64,000 nucleotides of DNA from Terrisporobacter petrolearius (GCF_020748185.1 NZ_JAHZMO010000006.1:96912-160911), one strand, 5' to 3'; positions 38,070 to 47,436 are shown, numbered from the stretch's first letter. Made by a program: numbers and translations. The notes: generated by a model from the sequence alone, not told the origin.

Positions 38070-38885
38070 ATGGAAAAATTTATGATTATAGGTGAAAGAA
38101 TTCACTGTATAGCACCACCAATAAGAAAAGCTATAGCTGAAAGAAATCCAGAGCCAATAATAAAAAGAGCGATAGAGCAATTAGATGCAGGAGCTCATGT
38201 TATAGATTTTAACATAGGACCAGCTGAAAGAGATGGAGCAGAAATAATGGAGTGGGGAGTTAAATTACTTCAAAGTGAATTAAATAATGTTCCATTAGCT
38301 TTAGATACAGCAAACGTTGCAGCTTTAGAAGCTGGATTAAAAGTATATGATAGAACTCATGGAAAACCAATCATAAACTCTGCTGATGCTGGAGATAGAA
38401 TGCATTTAATGGAAGTAGCTGGAGAATATGATGCAGCTATAATAGCATTATGTGCTAAGGAAGGTATACCATCAGACAATGAGCAACGTATGGGATATTG
38501 TACTGAGCTAATAGAAGCAGCTGCTATGGCTGGAATTGATCCAGAAACAGATGTATACTTTGACCCACTTTGCCTAGTTATAAAAGGAATGCAAGACAAA
38601 CAAATGGATGTTATAGATGCGATAAGACAAATGACTGAAATGGGATTAAAAACTACTGGAGGATTATCAAACGTATCTAATGGTTGTCCAAAACACATAA
38701 GACCAATATTAGATAGTAATTGGTTAGCAATGGCTATGGCTAATGGATTCTCTTCTGCAATAGTTAACCCATTAGATGAGTTATTAATGCAAACTATAAA
38801 ATCTTGCGACATAATAAGAAATGCAAACTTATATGCAGACTCTTTCTTAGAAGTAAAAGATTTAGCTTTTGATTATAAAGGATAA
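38070..38885 (+). CDS. acsE: Methyl-THF:corrinoid protein methyltransferase
   Basis: Transfers the methyl group of methyl-THF to the CFeSP cobalt. 271 aa, a pterin-binding TIM barrel with the family segments MIIGERIHCIAPPIR, HVIDFNIGPAERDGAE, PLALDTANVAALEAGL and GLSNVSNGCP. ATG 38070 is used; an ATG four codons later is possible. Placed between acsC and acsB. Confidence 0.95.
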   Translation: MEKFMIIGERIHCIAPPIRKAIAERNPEPIIKRAIEQLDAGAHVIDFNIGPAERDGAEIMEWGVKLLQSELNNVPLALDTANVAALEAGLKVYDRTHGKPIINSADAGDRMHLMEVAGEYDAAIIALCAKEGIPSDNEQRMGYCTELIEAAAMAGIDPETDVYFDPLCLVIKGMQDKQMDVIDAIRQMTEMGLKTTGGLSNVSNGCPKHIRPILDSNWLAMAMANGFSSAIVNPLDELLMQTIKSCDIIRNANLYADSFLEVKDLAFDYKG

Positions 38886-38922
38886 TAAAAATTAGAATTT
38901 TAAATTAGAATTAGGTTTAAAT

Positions 38923-38951
38923 GGCTAGGCATCAAAAACTAATGCTTAGCC
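38923..38951 (+). other. Intercistronic hairpin acsE-acsB
   Basis: GGCTAGGCAT and ATGCTTAGCC form a 10-bp stem with one mismatch and a 9-nt loop, without a T run. Confidence 0.55.
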
Positions 38952-38992
38952 TAAATATAAACATATAATTCATAAAAGGGGGAAGTAAAAAA

Positions 38993-41122
38993 GTGAATTT
39001 ATATAACATAATCTACACAGGTGCAAACCAAGCATATGATGCAGCAAACGGAGCACTTACAGCTGCAATAGCAGAAAAAGGTAAAGAATGTCCGGTGGCA
39101 TTTCCAGATACAGCATATTCTCTTCCATGTATATATGCTGCAACAGGCAAAAAAATGGCTACTTTAGCAGATTTAGAAGGTGCTTTAGCAATAGTAAAAT
39201 CTTTAATAGTAGAAAAACCATTACTAGAAACAGCTTTAAATGCTGGTTTAGCTACAGCTTTAGCCGCTGAAATAGTTGAAGCAGTTAAATATGCTTTAAA
39301 TCCAACTCCATATGAAGCTCCATGTGCAGGACACGTAGTTGACCCTATAATAAGATCTCTAGGTGTACCACTAGTTACTGGAGATATACCTGGTGTTGCA
39401 GTTGTTCTTGGTGAATGCCCAGATGCTGAAACATTAGCAAAAGTAGTTAAAGATTACCAATCTAAGGGTATAATGACTTTCTTAGTTGGAAAAGTTATAG
39501 ATCAAGCTATAGAAGCTGGAGTAAAAATGAGTGTAGAACTTCGTGTTATACCTCTAGGATATGATGTAACAGCAGTTATACACGTTGTTTCTGTTGCTAT
39601 AAGAGCTGCATTAATATTCGGTGCTGTTCCTCCAGGTGATTTAAACCAATTATTAGAATATACAGCTAAGAGAGTTCCTGCATTTGTTAATGCATTTGGA
39701 CCACTTAGTGAATTAATAGTTGCTTGTGGTGCTGGAGCTATAGCTCTTGGATTCCCAGTTATAACTGACCAAGTAGTTACTGAAGTTCCTTGCAACTTAT
39801 TAACTCAAAGAGATTATGATAAATTTGTTGCTACTTCATTAGAAGCTAGAAATATAAAAATAAAAGTTACTGAAATACCTATACCAGTTGGATTCGCTGC
39901 AGCTTTCGAAGGTGAAAGAATAAGAAAAGCTGAAATGGCTTACGAATTTGGTGGAAATAAAACTCCTGCTTGGGAATTAGTTATAGCTAAATCTATGGCA
40001 GAAATAGAAGACCACAAAATAGAAGTTATAGGTGAAAATATAGATCCAGATAAATTAGCAGAGGGAATTACTAGATTGCCACTTGCTATAGTAGTTAATG
40101 TAGCAGGTAAAGCAATGCAAGAAGATTTCGAACCAGTTCTTGAAAGAAGATTCCACTACTTTATGAACTATATAGAAGGATTAATGCATGTAGGCCAAAG
40201 GGATATGTCTTGGGTAAGAATATCTAAAGATGCTGTTGAAAAAGGATTCACTCTTGAGCATATAGGTGAAGTTATGTATGCTATGATGAAAGATGAATTT
40301 GAAGCTGTTGTTGATAAATGTGAAGTTACTATAATCACTGATGAAGCAATAGTTAATGAAAGAAAAGCTGAAGCTTTAGCTAAATATGAATCTAGAGATG
40401 ATAGATTAGCATCACTTGTTGATGAAAGTGTTGAAGATTTCTATTCTTGTAACATGTGTCAATCATTCGCACCAGCTCACGTTTGTGTAGTTACTCCTGA
40501 AAGATTAGGACTTTGTGGAGCAGTTTCTTGGTTAGATGCAAAAGCTACTAAAGAACTTAACCCAACAGGACCTTGTCAACCAATAGCTAAAGGTGATTGT
40601 ATAGATGAAAAGAAAGGTATTTGGGAATCAGTTAATGAAACTGTAAACGAAATATCTCAAGGTGCAGTTGAGAAAGTTACTCTTTACTCTATAATGGAAG
40701 ATCCTATGACTTCTTGTGGATGCTTCGAATGTATATGTGGTATTATGCCAGAAGCTAATGGATTAGTTATAGTAAATAGAGAGTTCCCAGGAATAACTCC
40801 TGTTGGTATGACTTTCGGTGAACTTGCATCTATGACTGGTGGTGGAGTTCAAACTCCAGGATTCATGGGTCATGGTAGACATTTCATATCTTCAAAGAAA
40901 TTTGCTTATACTGAAGGTGGACCAGAAAGAATAGTTTGGATGCCAAAAGAATTAAAAGATTTCGTAGCTGATAAATTAGATCAAACAGTTAAAGAAATGG
41001 TAGGAATAGAAAACTTCAGCGAAATGATTTGTGATGAAACAATAGCTGATGATTCTGAAGGAGTTTGTGCATTCCTTGAAGAAAAAGGACATCCAGCATT
41101 ATCTATGGATCCAATAATGTAA
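38993..41122 (+). CDS. acsB: Acetyl-CoA synthase catalytic subunit
   Basis: Makes acetyl-CoA from CO, a methyl group and CoA on the Ni-Fe-S A-cluster. 709 aa, GTG start after GGGGGAAG. The six A-cluster cysteines can be placed: Cys486, 489, 498 and 508 for the [4Fe-4S] part and Cys575/577 (CGC) for the distal nickel. Each is offset by exactly 20 from the Moorella numbering (506, 509, 518, 528, 595, 597), so the site is intact. The shorter N-terminus accounts for the offset. CODH (cooS) is encoded 11.7 kb upstream in the same cluster. Confidence 0.97.
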   Translation: MNLYNIIYTGANQAYDAANGALTAAIAEKGKECPVAFPDTAYSLPCIYAATGKKMATLADLEGALAIVKSLIVEKPLLETALNAGLATALAAEIVEAVKYALNPTPYEAPCAGHVVDPIIRSLGVPLVTGDIPGVAVVLGECPDAETLAKVVKDYQSKGIMTFLVGKVIDQAIEAGVKMSVELRVIPLGYDVTAVIHVVSVAIRAALIFGAVPPGDLNQLLEYTAKRVPAFVNAFGPLSELIVACGAGAIALGFPVITDQVVTEVPCNLLTQRDYDKFVATSLEARNIKIKVTEIPIPVGFAAAFEGERIRKAEMAYEFGGNKTPAWELVIAKSMAEIEDHKIEVIGENIDPDKLAEGITRLPLAIVVNVAGKAMQEDFEPVLERRFHYFMNYIEGLMHVGQRDMSWVRISKDAVEKGFTLEHIGEVMYAMMKDEFEAVVDKCEVTIITDEAIVNERKAEALAKYESRDDRLASLVDESVEDFYSCNMCQSFAPAHVCVVTPERLGLCGAVSWLDAKATKELNPTGPCQPIAKGDCIDEKKGIWESVNETVNEISQGAVEKVTLYSIMEDPMTSCGCFECICGIMPEANGLVIVNREFPGITPVGMTFGELASMTGGGVQTPGFMGHGRHFISSKKFAYTEGGPERIVWMPKELKDFVADKLDQTVKEMVGIENFSEMICDETIADDSEGVCAFLEEKGHPALSMDPIM

Positions 41123-41154
41123 TTTAAATAAAAATATTAGGGGAGAAAAAATAT

Positions 41155-41532
41155 ATGAGTACAGTAGCAGGATTAAAATATTCTCCAAAACATACTTGGG
41201 TAAAAGTTGAAGGGGAATTTGCATTTATTGGAGTAAGTGACTTTGCTCAAGAACAATTAGGAGAAGTTTTATTTGTTGAAATGCCAGAAATAGATGATGA
41301 ATTAACAAAAGATGAGTCTTTTGGTGTTATAGAATCATCAAAAGTGGCTTCTGATTTAATAGCTCCAGTTTCAGGAGTAGTAGTTGAAATAAATGAAGAC
41401 AAATTAGAAGATGAACCTGAGTATGTGAATGAAGCTCCTTACGATGCTTGGATATGTAAAGTAAAAATGTCAGATACATCTGAATTAGATACTTTATTAA
41501 GTGGAGAAGATTACGAAAAAGGTTTAGAATAA
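41155..41532 (+). CDS. gcvH: Glycine cleavage system H protein
   Basis: Lipoyl carrier protein, 125 aa, with the lipoylation lysine at Lys63 in GVIESSKVASD. Only H is encoded here, not P or T. With lpdA in the same operon it may form the lipoyl branch linking glycine to methylene-THF, with P and T encoded elsewhere. A strong terminator follows, marking the end of the main operon. Confidence 0.95.
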   Translation: MSTVAGLKYSPKHTWVKVEGEFAFIGVSDFAQEQLGEVLFVEMPEIDDELTKDESFGVIESSKVASDLIAPVSGVVVEINEDKLEDEPEYVNEAPYDAWICKVKMSDTSELDTLLSGEDYEKGLE

Positions 41533-41561
41533 GAATTAGATAGATAATTTGAACTAAAAAG

Positions 41562-41606
41562 AAAGCATAGTAAATTTAATAGAATTAAGTTTACTATGCT
41601 TTTTTA
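41562..41606 (+). terminator. Terminator of the Wood-Ljungdahl operon
   Basis: AAGCATAGTAAA and TTTACTATGCTT form a perfect 12-bp stem, followed by a T run, 30 bp after the gcvH stop. Confidence 0.92.
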
Positions 41607-41708
41607 AGTATATTGAGTTAAAATAATAATAAAAGGGTATTTTATACATATTTTAGTAATATATAAGGTTGAGTGATTATTAAAATTAATTTATTGGGGT
41701 GAGGTAGA

Positions 41709-43637
41709 ATGGCTAAAGTTTTTTTTAAATCACATAACAAGGAAGTAGAATGTGGACTTGGAGAAAAATTACTGGATGTAGCAAGAAAAGCAGATATTTT
41801 TATAGATGCGCCTTGTAATGGATCTCAATCATGTGGAAAGTGTAAAGTAAAGTTATTAGAGGGGAAATGTGATACAGAAAAGACAGTACATATTAGTGAT
41901 GAAGAATATGAACAAGGATATATTTTAGCTTGTGCAACTGAAGTAACAGAAGATATTGTTGTAGATGTTCCATCTAAACTTTCATCTTCTATGCATGGCA
42001 TGAAAATTGAGGGTACAGGGAAAAAAGTAGATAAGAAATTATTTGATAGAGCGAGAGGTATAATAGAAGAAAATGAATTTTCTTATAGTACTAATGTGGA
42101 GAAAAAATACATTGAATTAGATGAACCTTCATTAGATGACAATATAAGCGATGTGGACAGATTAGATAGACAAGTAAGACAAGATTTGGGTATTGATGGA
42201 ATAGATTTTAGGTTAGATATATTAAAAAAACTGCCATTAGTATTAAGAGAAGATAATTTTAAAATAACTTTAACTTATGTTAAAAAGAAAAATAAGGTTA
42301 CAATATTAAATGTAGAACCAGGAAATAAAGAAGGGGAACTATATGGACTAGCTATAGATATAGGTACAACATCTGTAGTTGTTTGCTTAGTAAATTTAAT
42401 TACTAATGAAGTTGTGGAAAAAGCATCTTCAGGAAATGCACAAATAAAATATGGTGCTGATGTAATTAATAGAATTGTATTTGCTGTTAGAAAAAACAAT
42501 TTAGAAATTATGAGAAAAGCAATTATAGAGGATACTTTAAATCCATTAATTGAATCTCTGTACACAAGTGCAGGCATAAATAAAAATAACGTAGTAAGAG
42601 TTGTATTATCTGGAAATACAACAATGTCTACGCTTTTCTTAGGCATATATCCTGACTATTTAAGATTAGAGCCATATATTCCACCATACTTAAAATCACC
42701 AAACTTAATGGGTGAAGATGTAGGATTAAATGTTAATAAAAGTGCTTTAATATACTTAGCTCCAAACGTGGCAAGTTATGTAGGTGGAGATATAACTTCA
42801 GGTGTATTATCAGCAGGAATATGGGCTAGCGAAGAAAATACATTATTCATAGACCTTGGTACTAATGGAGAAATTGTATTTGGAAATAAAGATTTTATGA
42901 TGTGTTGTGCATGCTCAGCAGGACCAGCCTTTGAAGGTGGAGGAATTAGTTGTGGTATGAGAGCATCAGATGGAGCAGTAGAAAAAGTTAGTATAGACGA
43001 AAATACTTTAGAACCTGAATTAACAATAATAGGCGAATGTACACCTATAGGAATTTGTGGTTCAGGTATAATAGATTTAATATGTCAGATGCTACTTAAA
43101 GGCATAATTGACAGAAGAGGAAAAATAAAAAGAGAGTTAGATAATAAAAGAGTCAGATTTAATGAACATGATATAGGTGAATATATCTTAGCATTTAAAG
43201 AAGACTACGAAGGTTTGGAAAATGATTTGTTTATTAATGAGGTAGATATTGATAATTTTATCAGAACAAAAGGTGCTATATATTCAGGAGCATCAGTGCT
43301 TGTAGAAAGTTTGGGCATGGATTTTGAAGTGGTTGATAATGTTTATATAGCAGGAGGAATAGGAAATAACCTTGATATTGAAAACTCAATCTTAATAGGT
43401 TTGCTTCCAGATATAGAAAGAAGTAAGTTTAAGTATATAGGAAATAGTTCATTAGTTGGATCATATTTAAGCTTAATAAGTTCAAATGCAAGACACAAAC
43501 TAGAAGAAATTGCATCTCAAATGACATATGTAGAGTTAAGTGTATATCCTACATATATGGATGAATTTGTGTCAGCGTGCTTTTTGCCACATACTAATAT
43601 AGATCAGTTCCCAACAGTAAAAGAAATTTTAGAATGA
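41709..43637 (+). CDS. acsV: CFeSP reductive activator AcsV
   Basis: Reactivates oxidised corrinoid protein by ATP-driven one-electron reduction. 642 aa. The N-terminal [2Fe-2S] ferredoxin domain has Cys36, 42, 45 and 75 (CNGSQSCGKC...LAC). A linker follows, then an ASKHA-type ATPase domain from about residue 215 (GLAIDIGTTSVVVCL, FIDLGTNGEIVFG, YIAGGIGNN). It has its own ribosome site and lies behind the gcvH terminator, so it may be transcribed separately. This is the usual RACo architecture. Confidence 0.92.
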   Translation: MAKVFFKSHNKEVECGLGEKLLDVARKADIFIDAPCNGSQSCGKCKVKLLEGKCDTEKTVHISDEEYEQGYILACATEVTEDIVVDVPSKLSSSMHGMKIEGTGKKVDKKLFDRARGIIEENEFSYSTNVEKKYIELDEPSLDDNISDVDRLDRQVRQDLGIDGIDFRLDILKKLPLVLREDNFKITLTYVKKKNKVTILNVEPGNKEGELYGLAIDIGTTSVVVCLVNLITNEVVEKASSGNAQIKYGADVINRIVFAVRKNNLEIMRKAIIEDTLNPLIESLYTSAGINKNNVVRVVLSGNTTMSTLFLGIYPDYLRLEPYIPPYLKSPNLMGEDVGLNVNKSALIYLAPNVASYVGGDITSGVLSAGIWASEENTLFIDLGTNGEIVFGNKDFMMCCACSAGPAFEGGGISCGMRASDGAVEKVSIDENTLEPELTIIGECTPIGICGSGIIDLICQMLLKGIIDRRGKIKRELDNKRVRFNEHDIGEYILAFKEDYEGLENDLFINEVDIDNFIRTKGAIYSGASVLVESLGMDFEVVDNVYIAGGIGNNLDIENSILIGLLPDIERSKFKYIGNSSLVGSYLSLISSNARHKLEEIASQMTYVELSVYPTYMDEFVSACFLPHTNIDQFPTVKEILE

Positions 43638-43658
43638 AAATAATAATTTATAACAGAT

Positions 43659-43706
43659 AAAAAAGCTATGGAATCAAGTAAAACTGCGTAATTCATAGCT
43701 TTTTTA
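43659..43706 (+). terminator. Terminator after acsV
   Basis: AAAAAGCTATG and CATAGCTTTTTT pair with a partly structured loop, 22 bp after the stop. Confidence 0.85.
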
Positions 43707-43802
43707 TAATGTTAAATAAATTATATGTGTCGTATTTTGTATAAAAATAAAAAAATGTAGTATTATGTATAATATTTAATATTCTGCAAATGTTTTACAT
43801 TA

Positions 43803-43831
43803 TTTACATATAAAGTAATAAATGTTATATT
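43803..43831 (+). promoter_or_regulatory. Promoter of the ABC importer operon
   Basis: TTTACA (43803-43808), 17 bp, TATATT (43826-43831). Start expected near 43838, giving a 200-nt leader. An AT-rich dyad TATTAT-GT-ATAATA lies about 40 bp upstream. Confidence 0.6.
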
Positions 43832-43837
43832 ATTATT

Positions 43838-44039
43838 GAATAAAGCACAAGAAGTGCTAAATATTTATCAGAAGATTAATATGAGAAAAAAGCTAAGAAA
43901 AGATTTAATGCTACATAATAACAGCATAAACACAGTAATTAAGACCATGAAGGTTTTATATGTCTTTATTGACATATACAATCTCATGGTCTTTTATATT
44001 TAATAAACATAAGAAGAGTAATTTTAGGGGGAAAATTTT
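43838..44039 (+). ncRNA. Structured leader with attenuator, ABC importer
   Basis: 200-nt untranslated leader, no recognised riboswitch class. Hairpins AGCAC/GTGCT (about 43853-43867) and ATGCT/AGCAT precede a long terminator-like hairpin at 43941-43993 (AAGACCATGA pairs with TCATGGTCTT), followed by TT-rich sequence. The 5' arm AAGACC can instead pair with GGTTTT at 43952-43957 around the loop ATGAA. The two folds exclude each other, as in an attenuator. The core ATGAAGGTTT also occurs in the leader before the cooT-like gene. Confidence 0.55.
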
Positions 44040-45065
44040 ATGGCAAAAAGTAAAAGTTTAAAAAGAGTTCTAGCAGTAATATCAGTAATAAGTTTAACAT
44101 TAGGTGCTGTTGGGTGTTCATCTAATAATAAAAAGACAGAAACACCAGAAACTAAAGTTGAATCAAGCAACTTTGAAAAAGTAGAGTATACATATTCTGA
44201 TGGAGCAAAAGATTACGATGTAAAAGTAGAAACTCCAAGACAAAAAGCTGTAACTTTATCACAATTTATGACAGAGATGTTACTTGCATTAGATTTAGGA
44301 GATAGAATGATAGGAACAGCACTTTTAGATAACCCAATACTTCCAGAATTTAAGGAAGCTTATGAAAAGATACCACAACTTAAAATAGGTGAGGGGCATT
44401 CTGTAGCAAAAGAAGGATTTATGGCTACAGGAGCAGATTTTGTTAGTGGTTGGGACTCATCAATAAGCGAGCAAACAACAGGGTCTCCACAGGAACTTAT
44501 TGAAAAGGATATAGCACCATTTATGGCTAAATCCTATTCTGCAGATGCTACAGTAGAGACTGTTTATGAAGATTTTGAACTACTTGGAAAAATATTTGGT
44601 GTTCAAGATAAATCAACAGAAGTAATAAATAAAATGAAAAATGATATAAAATCAGTAACTGATAAATTAGGAAATATAAAAGATGAAGATAGAGTAAAAA
44701 TGATGGTATATGATTCAGGAGAAAAAGACGCCATGGTAGTTGGATCAGGTCTTGCTAATAATTTAATTGAGTTAGCAGGTGGAAGTAATATATTTGGAAA
44801 AGATGCAGAAAAACCATATATAAATGTTTCTTTTGAGAGTATAGTATCACAAAACCCAGAAGTAATATTAGTAACTGATTTTATGGCTGGAGAACCAGTT
44901 AAAGACAAAATTGAGTTTTTAAAATCTCATCCAGCATTAAAAGATGTATCAGCTATAAAAAATAATAAGATATATGTTGTAGGATTAGCAGATTTATCTC
45001 CAGGTATCAGAAATCCTAAGTTAATAGAAGAAATGTATGGATATTTTCATGGAGAAAATAAATAA
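44040..45065 (+). CDS. ABC importer substrate-binding lipoprotein (FepB/BtuF type)
   Basis: Extracellular binding protein, 341 aa, lipid-anchored. The signal peptide ends in the lipobox AVGC with Cys26, followed by a Ser/Asn/Lys linker. The rest is a helical-backbone (cluster III, PF01497-like) fold of the type binding cobalamin, siderophores or other metal chelates. It overlaps the permease gene by one base at its stop. Ligand not determined by sequence. Neighbouring CooT, His-rich proteins and the nearby CODH/ACS cluster make a nickel chelate a good candidate; corrinoid is the main alternative. Confidence 0.85.
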   Translation: MAKSKSLKRVLAVISVISLTLGAVGCSSNNKKTETPETKVESSNFEKVEYTYSDGAKDYDVKVETPRQKAVTLSQFMTEMLLALDLGDRMIGTALLDNPILPEFKEAYEKIPQLKIGEGHSVAKEGFMATGADFVSGWDSSISEQTTGSPQELIEKDIAPFMAKSYSADATVETVYEDFELLGKIFGVQDKSTEVINKMKNDIKSVTDKLGNIKDEDRVKMMVYDSGEKDAMVVGSGLANNLIELAGGSNIFGKDAEKPYINVSFESIVSQNPEVILVTDFMAGEPVKDKIEFLKSHPALKDVSAIKNNKIYVVGLADLSPGIRNPKLIEEMYGYFHGENK

Positions 45066-46147
45066 TGGAAATATCAATAAAACAAAATAAAAGCCTTTCT
45101 AATAAGAAAGGTTTCTTGTTTTGGATACTGTTGTTAACAGTCATATTAGCAGCAACAGTAGTTATTGCTATTGCTGTGGGTAGTACATACATAGAACCTG
45201 GAGAAGTATACAAAGTACTACTGAATAAGTTAACAAAAGGAAATTTATTTGGTGACGTGGGAACTGTTATGACGCAAAATATAATATGGGAAATTAGATT
45301 TCCTAGAGTATTATTAGGAGCCATATGTGGAGCTGGATTGGCCCTTTGTGGTGTTATGATGCAATGTGTGACAAAAAACCCAATAGCAGAGCCATATATA
45401 TTAGGAATATCGTCAGGTGCATCTTGTGGAGCCGTTGGAGTAATTGTTCTTGGAGGAATATCAGCAATAGGAATTAACAGTGTTAGTGCAGGTGCATTTG
45501 TTGGATCTATAATATCAGGAGTATTGGTATTTGCAATAGGAACTAAAATGGGAAAGACAACATCAACAACAAGACTTGTGCTTACAGGAATGGCCATATC
45601 AACAATATTTTCAGCATTAACTAATTTACTTATATATTCAGCAGAAAATTCCAATCAAGCTAAAAATGCGTTGTTTTGGACTGTTGGTAGTTTAGGTGGA
45701 GCAAAATGGGAGGTATTATTACTTCCTTTTATCATATTAGTTATAGTGATGATAATAGTGTTTATAATGTCAAAATCTTTAGATATACTGCTTTTAGGAG
45801 ATGATAATGCTATAGTTTTGGGTATAAATGTGAAGTTTATAAAATCTACCATATTAATTTTAGCCACATTATTGACATCATCTTTAGTTGCAATAACAGG
45901 TGCAATTGGATTTATAGGCCTTGTAGTACCACATGTGTGTAGAACTATTGGAGGAAATGATCATAAAAAGTTAATAGTACTTTCTTCTTTAGTAGGGTCA
46001 ATATTTTTAATAATATCAGATGTATTTGCAAGAGGGCTTTTCCCACCAATAGAAATACCTATAGGAATAATAACAGCATTAGTTGGCGGTCCATTCTTCT
46101 TATATTTAATTTCTAACAGAAATTATGACTTTGGAGGAAAAGAATAA
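45065..46147 (+). CDS. FecCD-family ABC permease
   Basis: Polytopic membrane subunit of about 360 aa, with the approximately ten helices of BtuC/FhuB/FecD proteins. Conserved segments are visible: RFPRVLLGAICGAGLALCGVMMQ, NPIAEPYILGISSGA, and the ATPase-contacting GFIGLVVPHVCRTIGG. It starts within the stop of the binding protein and its TAA overlaps the ATG of the ATPase gene, so the three genes are tightly coupled. Confidence 0.92.
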   Translation: MEISIKQNKSLSNKKGFLFWILLLTVILAATVVIAIAVGSTYIEPGEVYKVLLNKLTKGNLFGDVGTVMTQNIIWEIRFPRVLLGAICGAGLALCGVMMQCVTKNPIAEPYILGISSGASCGAVGVIVLGGISAIGINSVSAGAFVGSIISGVLVFAIGTKMGKTTSTTRLVLTGMAISTIFSALTNLLIYSAENSNQAKNALFWTVGSLGGAKWEVLLLPFIILVIVMIIVFIMSKSLDILLLGDDNAIVLGINVKFIKSTILILATLLTSSLVAITGAIGFIGLVVPHVCRTIGGNDHKKLIVLSSLVGSIFLIISDVFARGLFPPIEIPIGIITALVGGPFFLYLISNRNYDFGGKE

Positions 46148-47004
46148 TGCAAAAAATTCAAGTGAAAAATTTAAGATTTAGTATAGATAATAAAGAAATA
46201 TTGAAAGATATATCCTTTGATGTTCCTAAAGGAAGTTTTGTAGGTATTATAGGGCCAAATGGTTCAGGAAAATCTACTTTATTAAAAAATATATATAGAT
46301 TATACAAACCTTCAAGTGGGAAGATAATTTTGGATAATAAAGACTTATTTACAATGAAAGATAAAGAATGTGCAAAAGAAATAGCTGTATTAGCCCAGGA
46401 AAGTAATTCCCAGTTTGACTTCACTGTGGAGCAAATAGTAAAAATGGGGAGATATCCTTATAAATCGGTTTTTGAAGATTACTCTAAGGATGATCTAAAA
46501 ATGGTATCAGAAATGTTAAAAAAAGTAGGTTTAGATGATTATAGTCATAGAAGTTTTTCAAACTTGTCAGGGGGAGAAAAACAAAGAGCTTTAATTGCAA
46601 GGGCATTAGTACAAAATACAGATTTTTTAATATTAGACGAACCAACAAATCATTTAGATATAGGGTATCAAATACAGTTAATGGATTTGGTAAAAAGTAT
46701 GAAAATAACAACATTATCGGCAATACATGATATGAATATAGCATCTATGTATTGTGATTATTTAATAGTTATGAAAGATGGGAAAATAAAAAAATTTGGA
46801 AATGTGGAAGAAGTAATAACAGCCCAAACATTAAAAGAAATATTTGGAGTAAATGCTTATGTAGGTAAAAATCCAATTAACAAAAAACTACAAGTGTCTT
46901 TTATGCATACTCATGAGCATATAAATGGGGTAGGTAATAATCATATACATGAAGATGGATTTACAGGATTACATTCTCATGAAGAAAATCAAATATATGT
47001 CTAA
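46147..47004 (+). CDS. ABC importer ATPase with His-rich C-terminus
   Basis: ATPase of the FecE/BtuD type, 285 aa. Walker A GPNGSGKST, Q-loop LAQES, signature LSGGEKQRALIARAL, Walker B FLILDEPTNHLD and the switch His (SAIHDMN) are in order. The last 35 residues form an unusual tail with seven histidines in HxH-type pairs (HTHEH, NHIH, LHSH). Such a tail suggests nickel, zinc or cobalt binding on the cytoplasmic side, perhaps to sense or receive the imported metal. This is inference; no other ABC ATPase in the window has it. Confidence 0.93.
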   Translation: MQKIQVKNLRFSIDNKEILKDISFDVPKGSFVGIIGPNGSGKSTLLKNIYRLYKPSSGKIILDNKDLFTMKDKECAKEIAVLAQESNSQFDFTVEQIVKMGRYPYKSVFEDYSKDDLKMVSEMLKKVGLDDYSHRSFSNLSGGEKQRALIARALVQNTDFLILDEPTNHLDIGYQIQLMDLVKSMKITTLSAIHDMNIASMYCDYLIVMKDGKIKKFGNVEEVITAQTLKEIFGVNAYVGKNPINKKLQVSFMHTHEHINGVGNNHIHEDGFTGLHSHEENQIYV

Positions 47005-47080
47005 TTTAGTAAAATACAATAGGAAAACAAGGATTTTTTGCAATACTTTTTATTGTAGAAAATAAATTGTACTTAAGTGT

Positions 47081-47109
47081 TTGACTTGCAAATAATATGA
47101 GTATATACT
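47081..47109 (+). promoter_or_regulatory. Promoter of the cooT-like operon
   Basis: TTGACT (47081-47086), 17 bp, TATACT (47104-47109). Start near 47116. Confidence 0.8.
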
Positions 47110-47115
47110 TATATT

Positions 47116-47219
47116 AATAGAAAAATTTGTAAGTGAAATCATGAAGGTTTCTTATGGTATTGTAATGCCTTTAGAAATCTTTTTTTGATTAGATTTATAT
47201 AGTTAAGGGGGATTTTTAT
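47116..47219 (+). ncRNA. Short leader with attenuator before the cooT-like gene
   Basis: A terminator hairpin GGTTTCT (47146-47152)/AGAAATC (47173-47179), with inner stem GGTAT/ATGCC, is followed by seven T. The same GGTTTC can instead pair with GAAATC (47135-47140) around the loop ATGAA, which would break the terminator. It shares ATGAAGGTTT with the importer leader 3.2 kb upstream, where the same short hairpin is possible. The controlling signal is unknown. Confidence 0.6.
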
Positions 47220-47411
47220 ATGTGTGAATCATCTGCATTTGTGTTAGGAAAAGATAATCAATTAGAAAAAGTAATGGAAAATGTGGTAAACGTAGATCCA
47301 GCTGAAGGAAAGGTTTACTTAACAGATTTGTTGGGAGAACAAAAAATAGTTGATGGTTTTATTAAAGAAATAAGATTAATGGACCACAAAATAATTTTAG
47401 CAGAAAAATAA
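47220..47411 (+). CDS. CooT-family nickel-binding protein
   Basis: 63 aa, starting Met-Cys (MCESSAF). CooT of Rhodospirillum binds nickel as a dimer through Cys2, and this protein has the same size, N-terminal Cys and beta-rich pattern (KVYLTDLLGEQKIVDGFIKEIRL). It probably stores or delivers nickel for CODH/ACS. It has its own promoter and attenuator leader and is followed after 25 bp by the DUF3842 gene. Confidence 0.85.
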   Translation: MCESSAFVLGKDNQLEKVMENVVNVDPAEGKVYLTDLLGEQKIVDGFIKEIRLMDHKIILAEK

Positions 47412-47436
47412 AAATCAAATTAGAGGTAGGTCAAAT

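Noticed and set aside
43838..44039. Cobalamin or NiCo riboswitch before the ABC importer
   Set aside because: No B12-box-like sequence and no recognisable NiCo four-way junction; only a generic attenuator can be supported.
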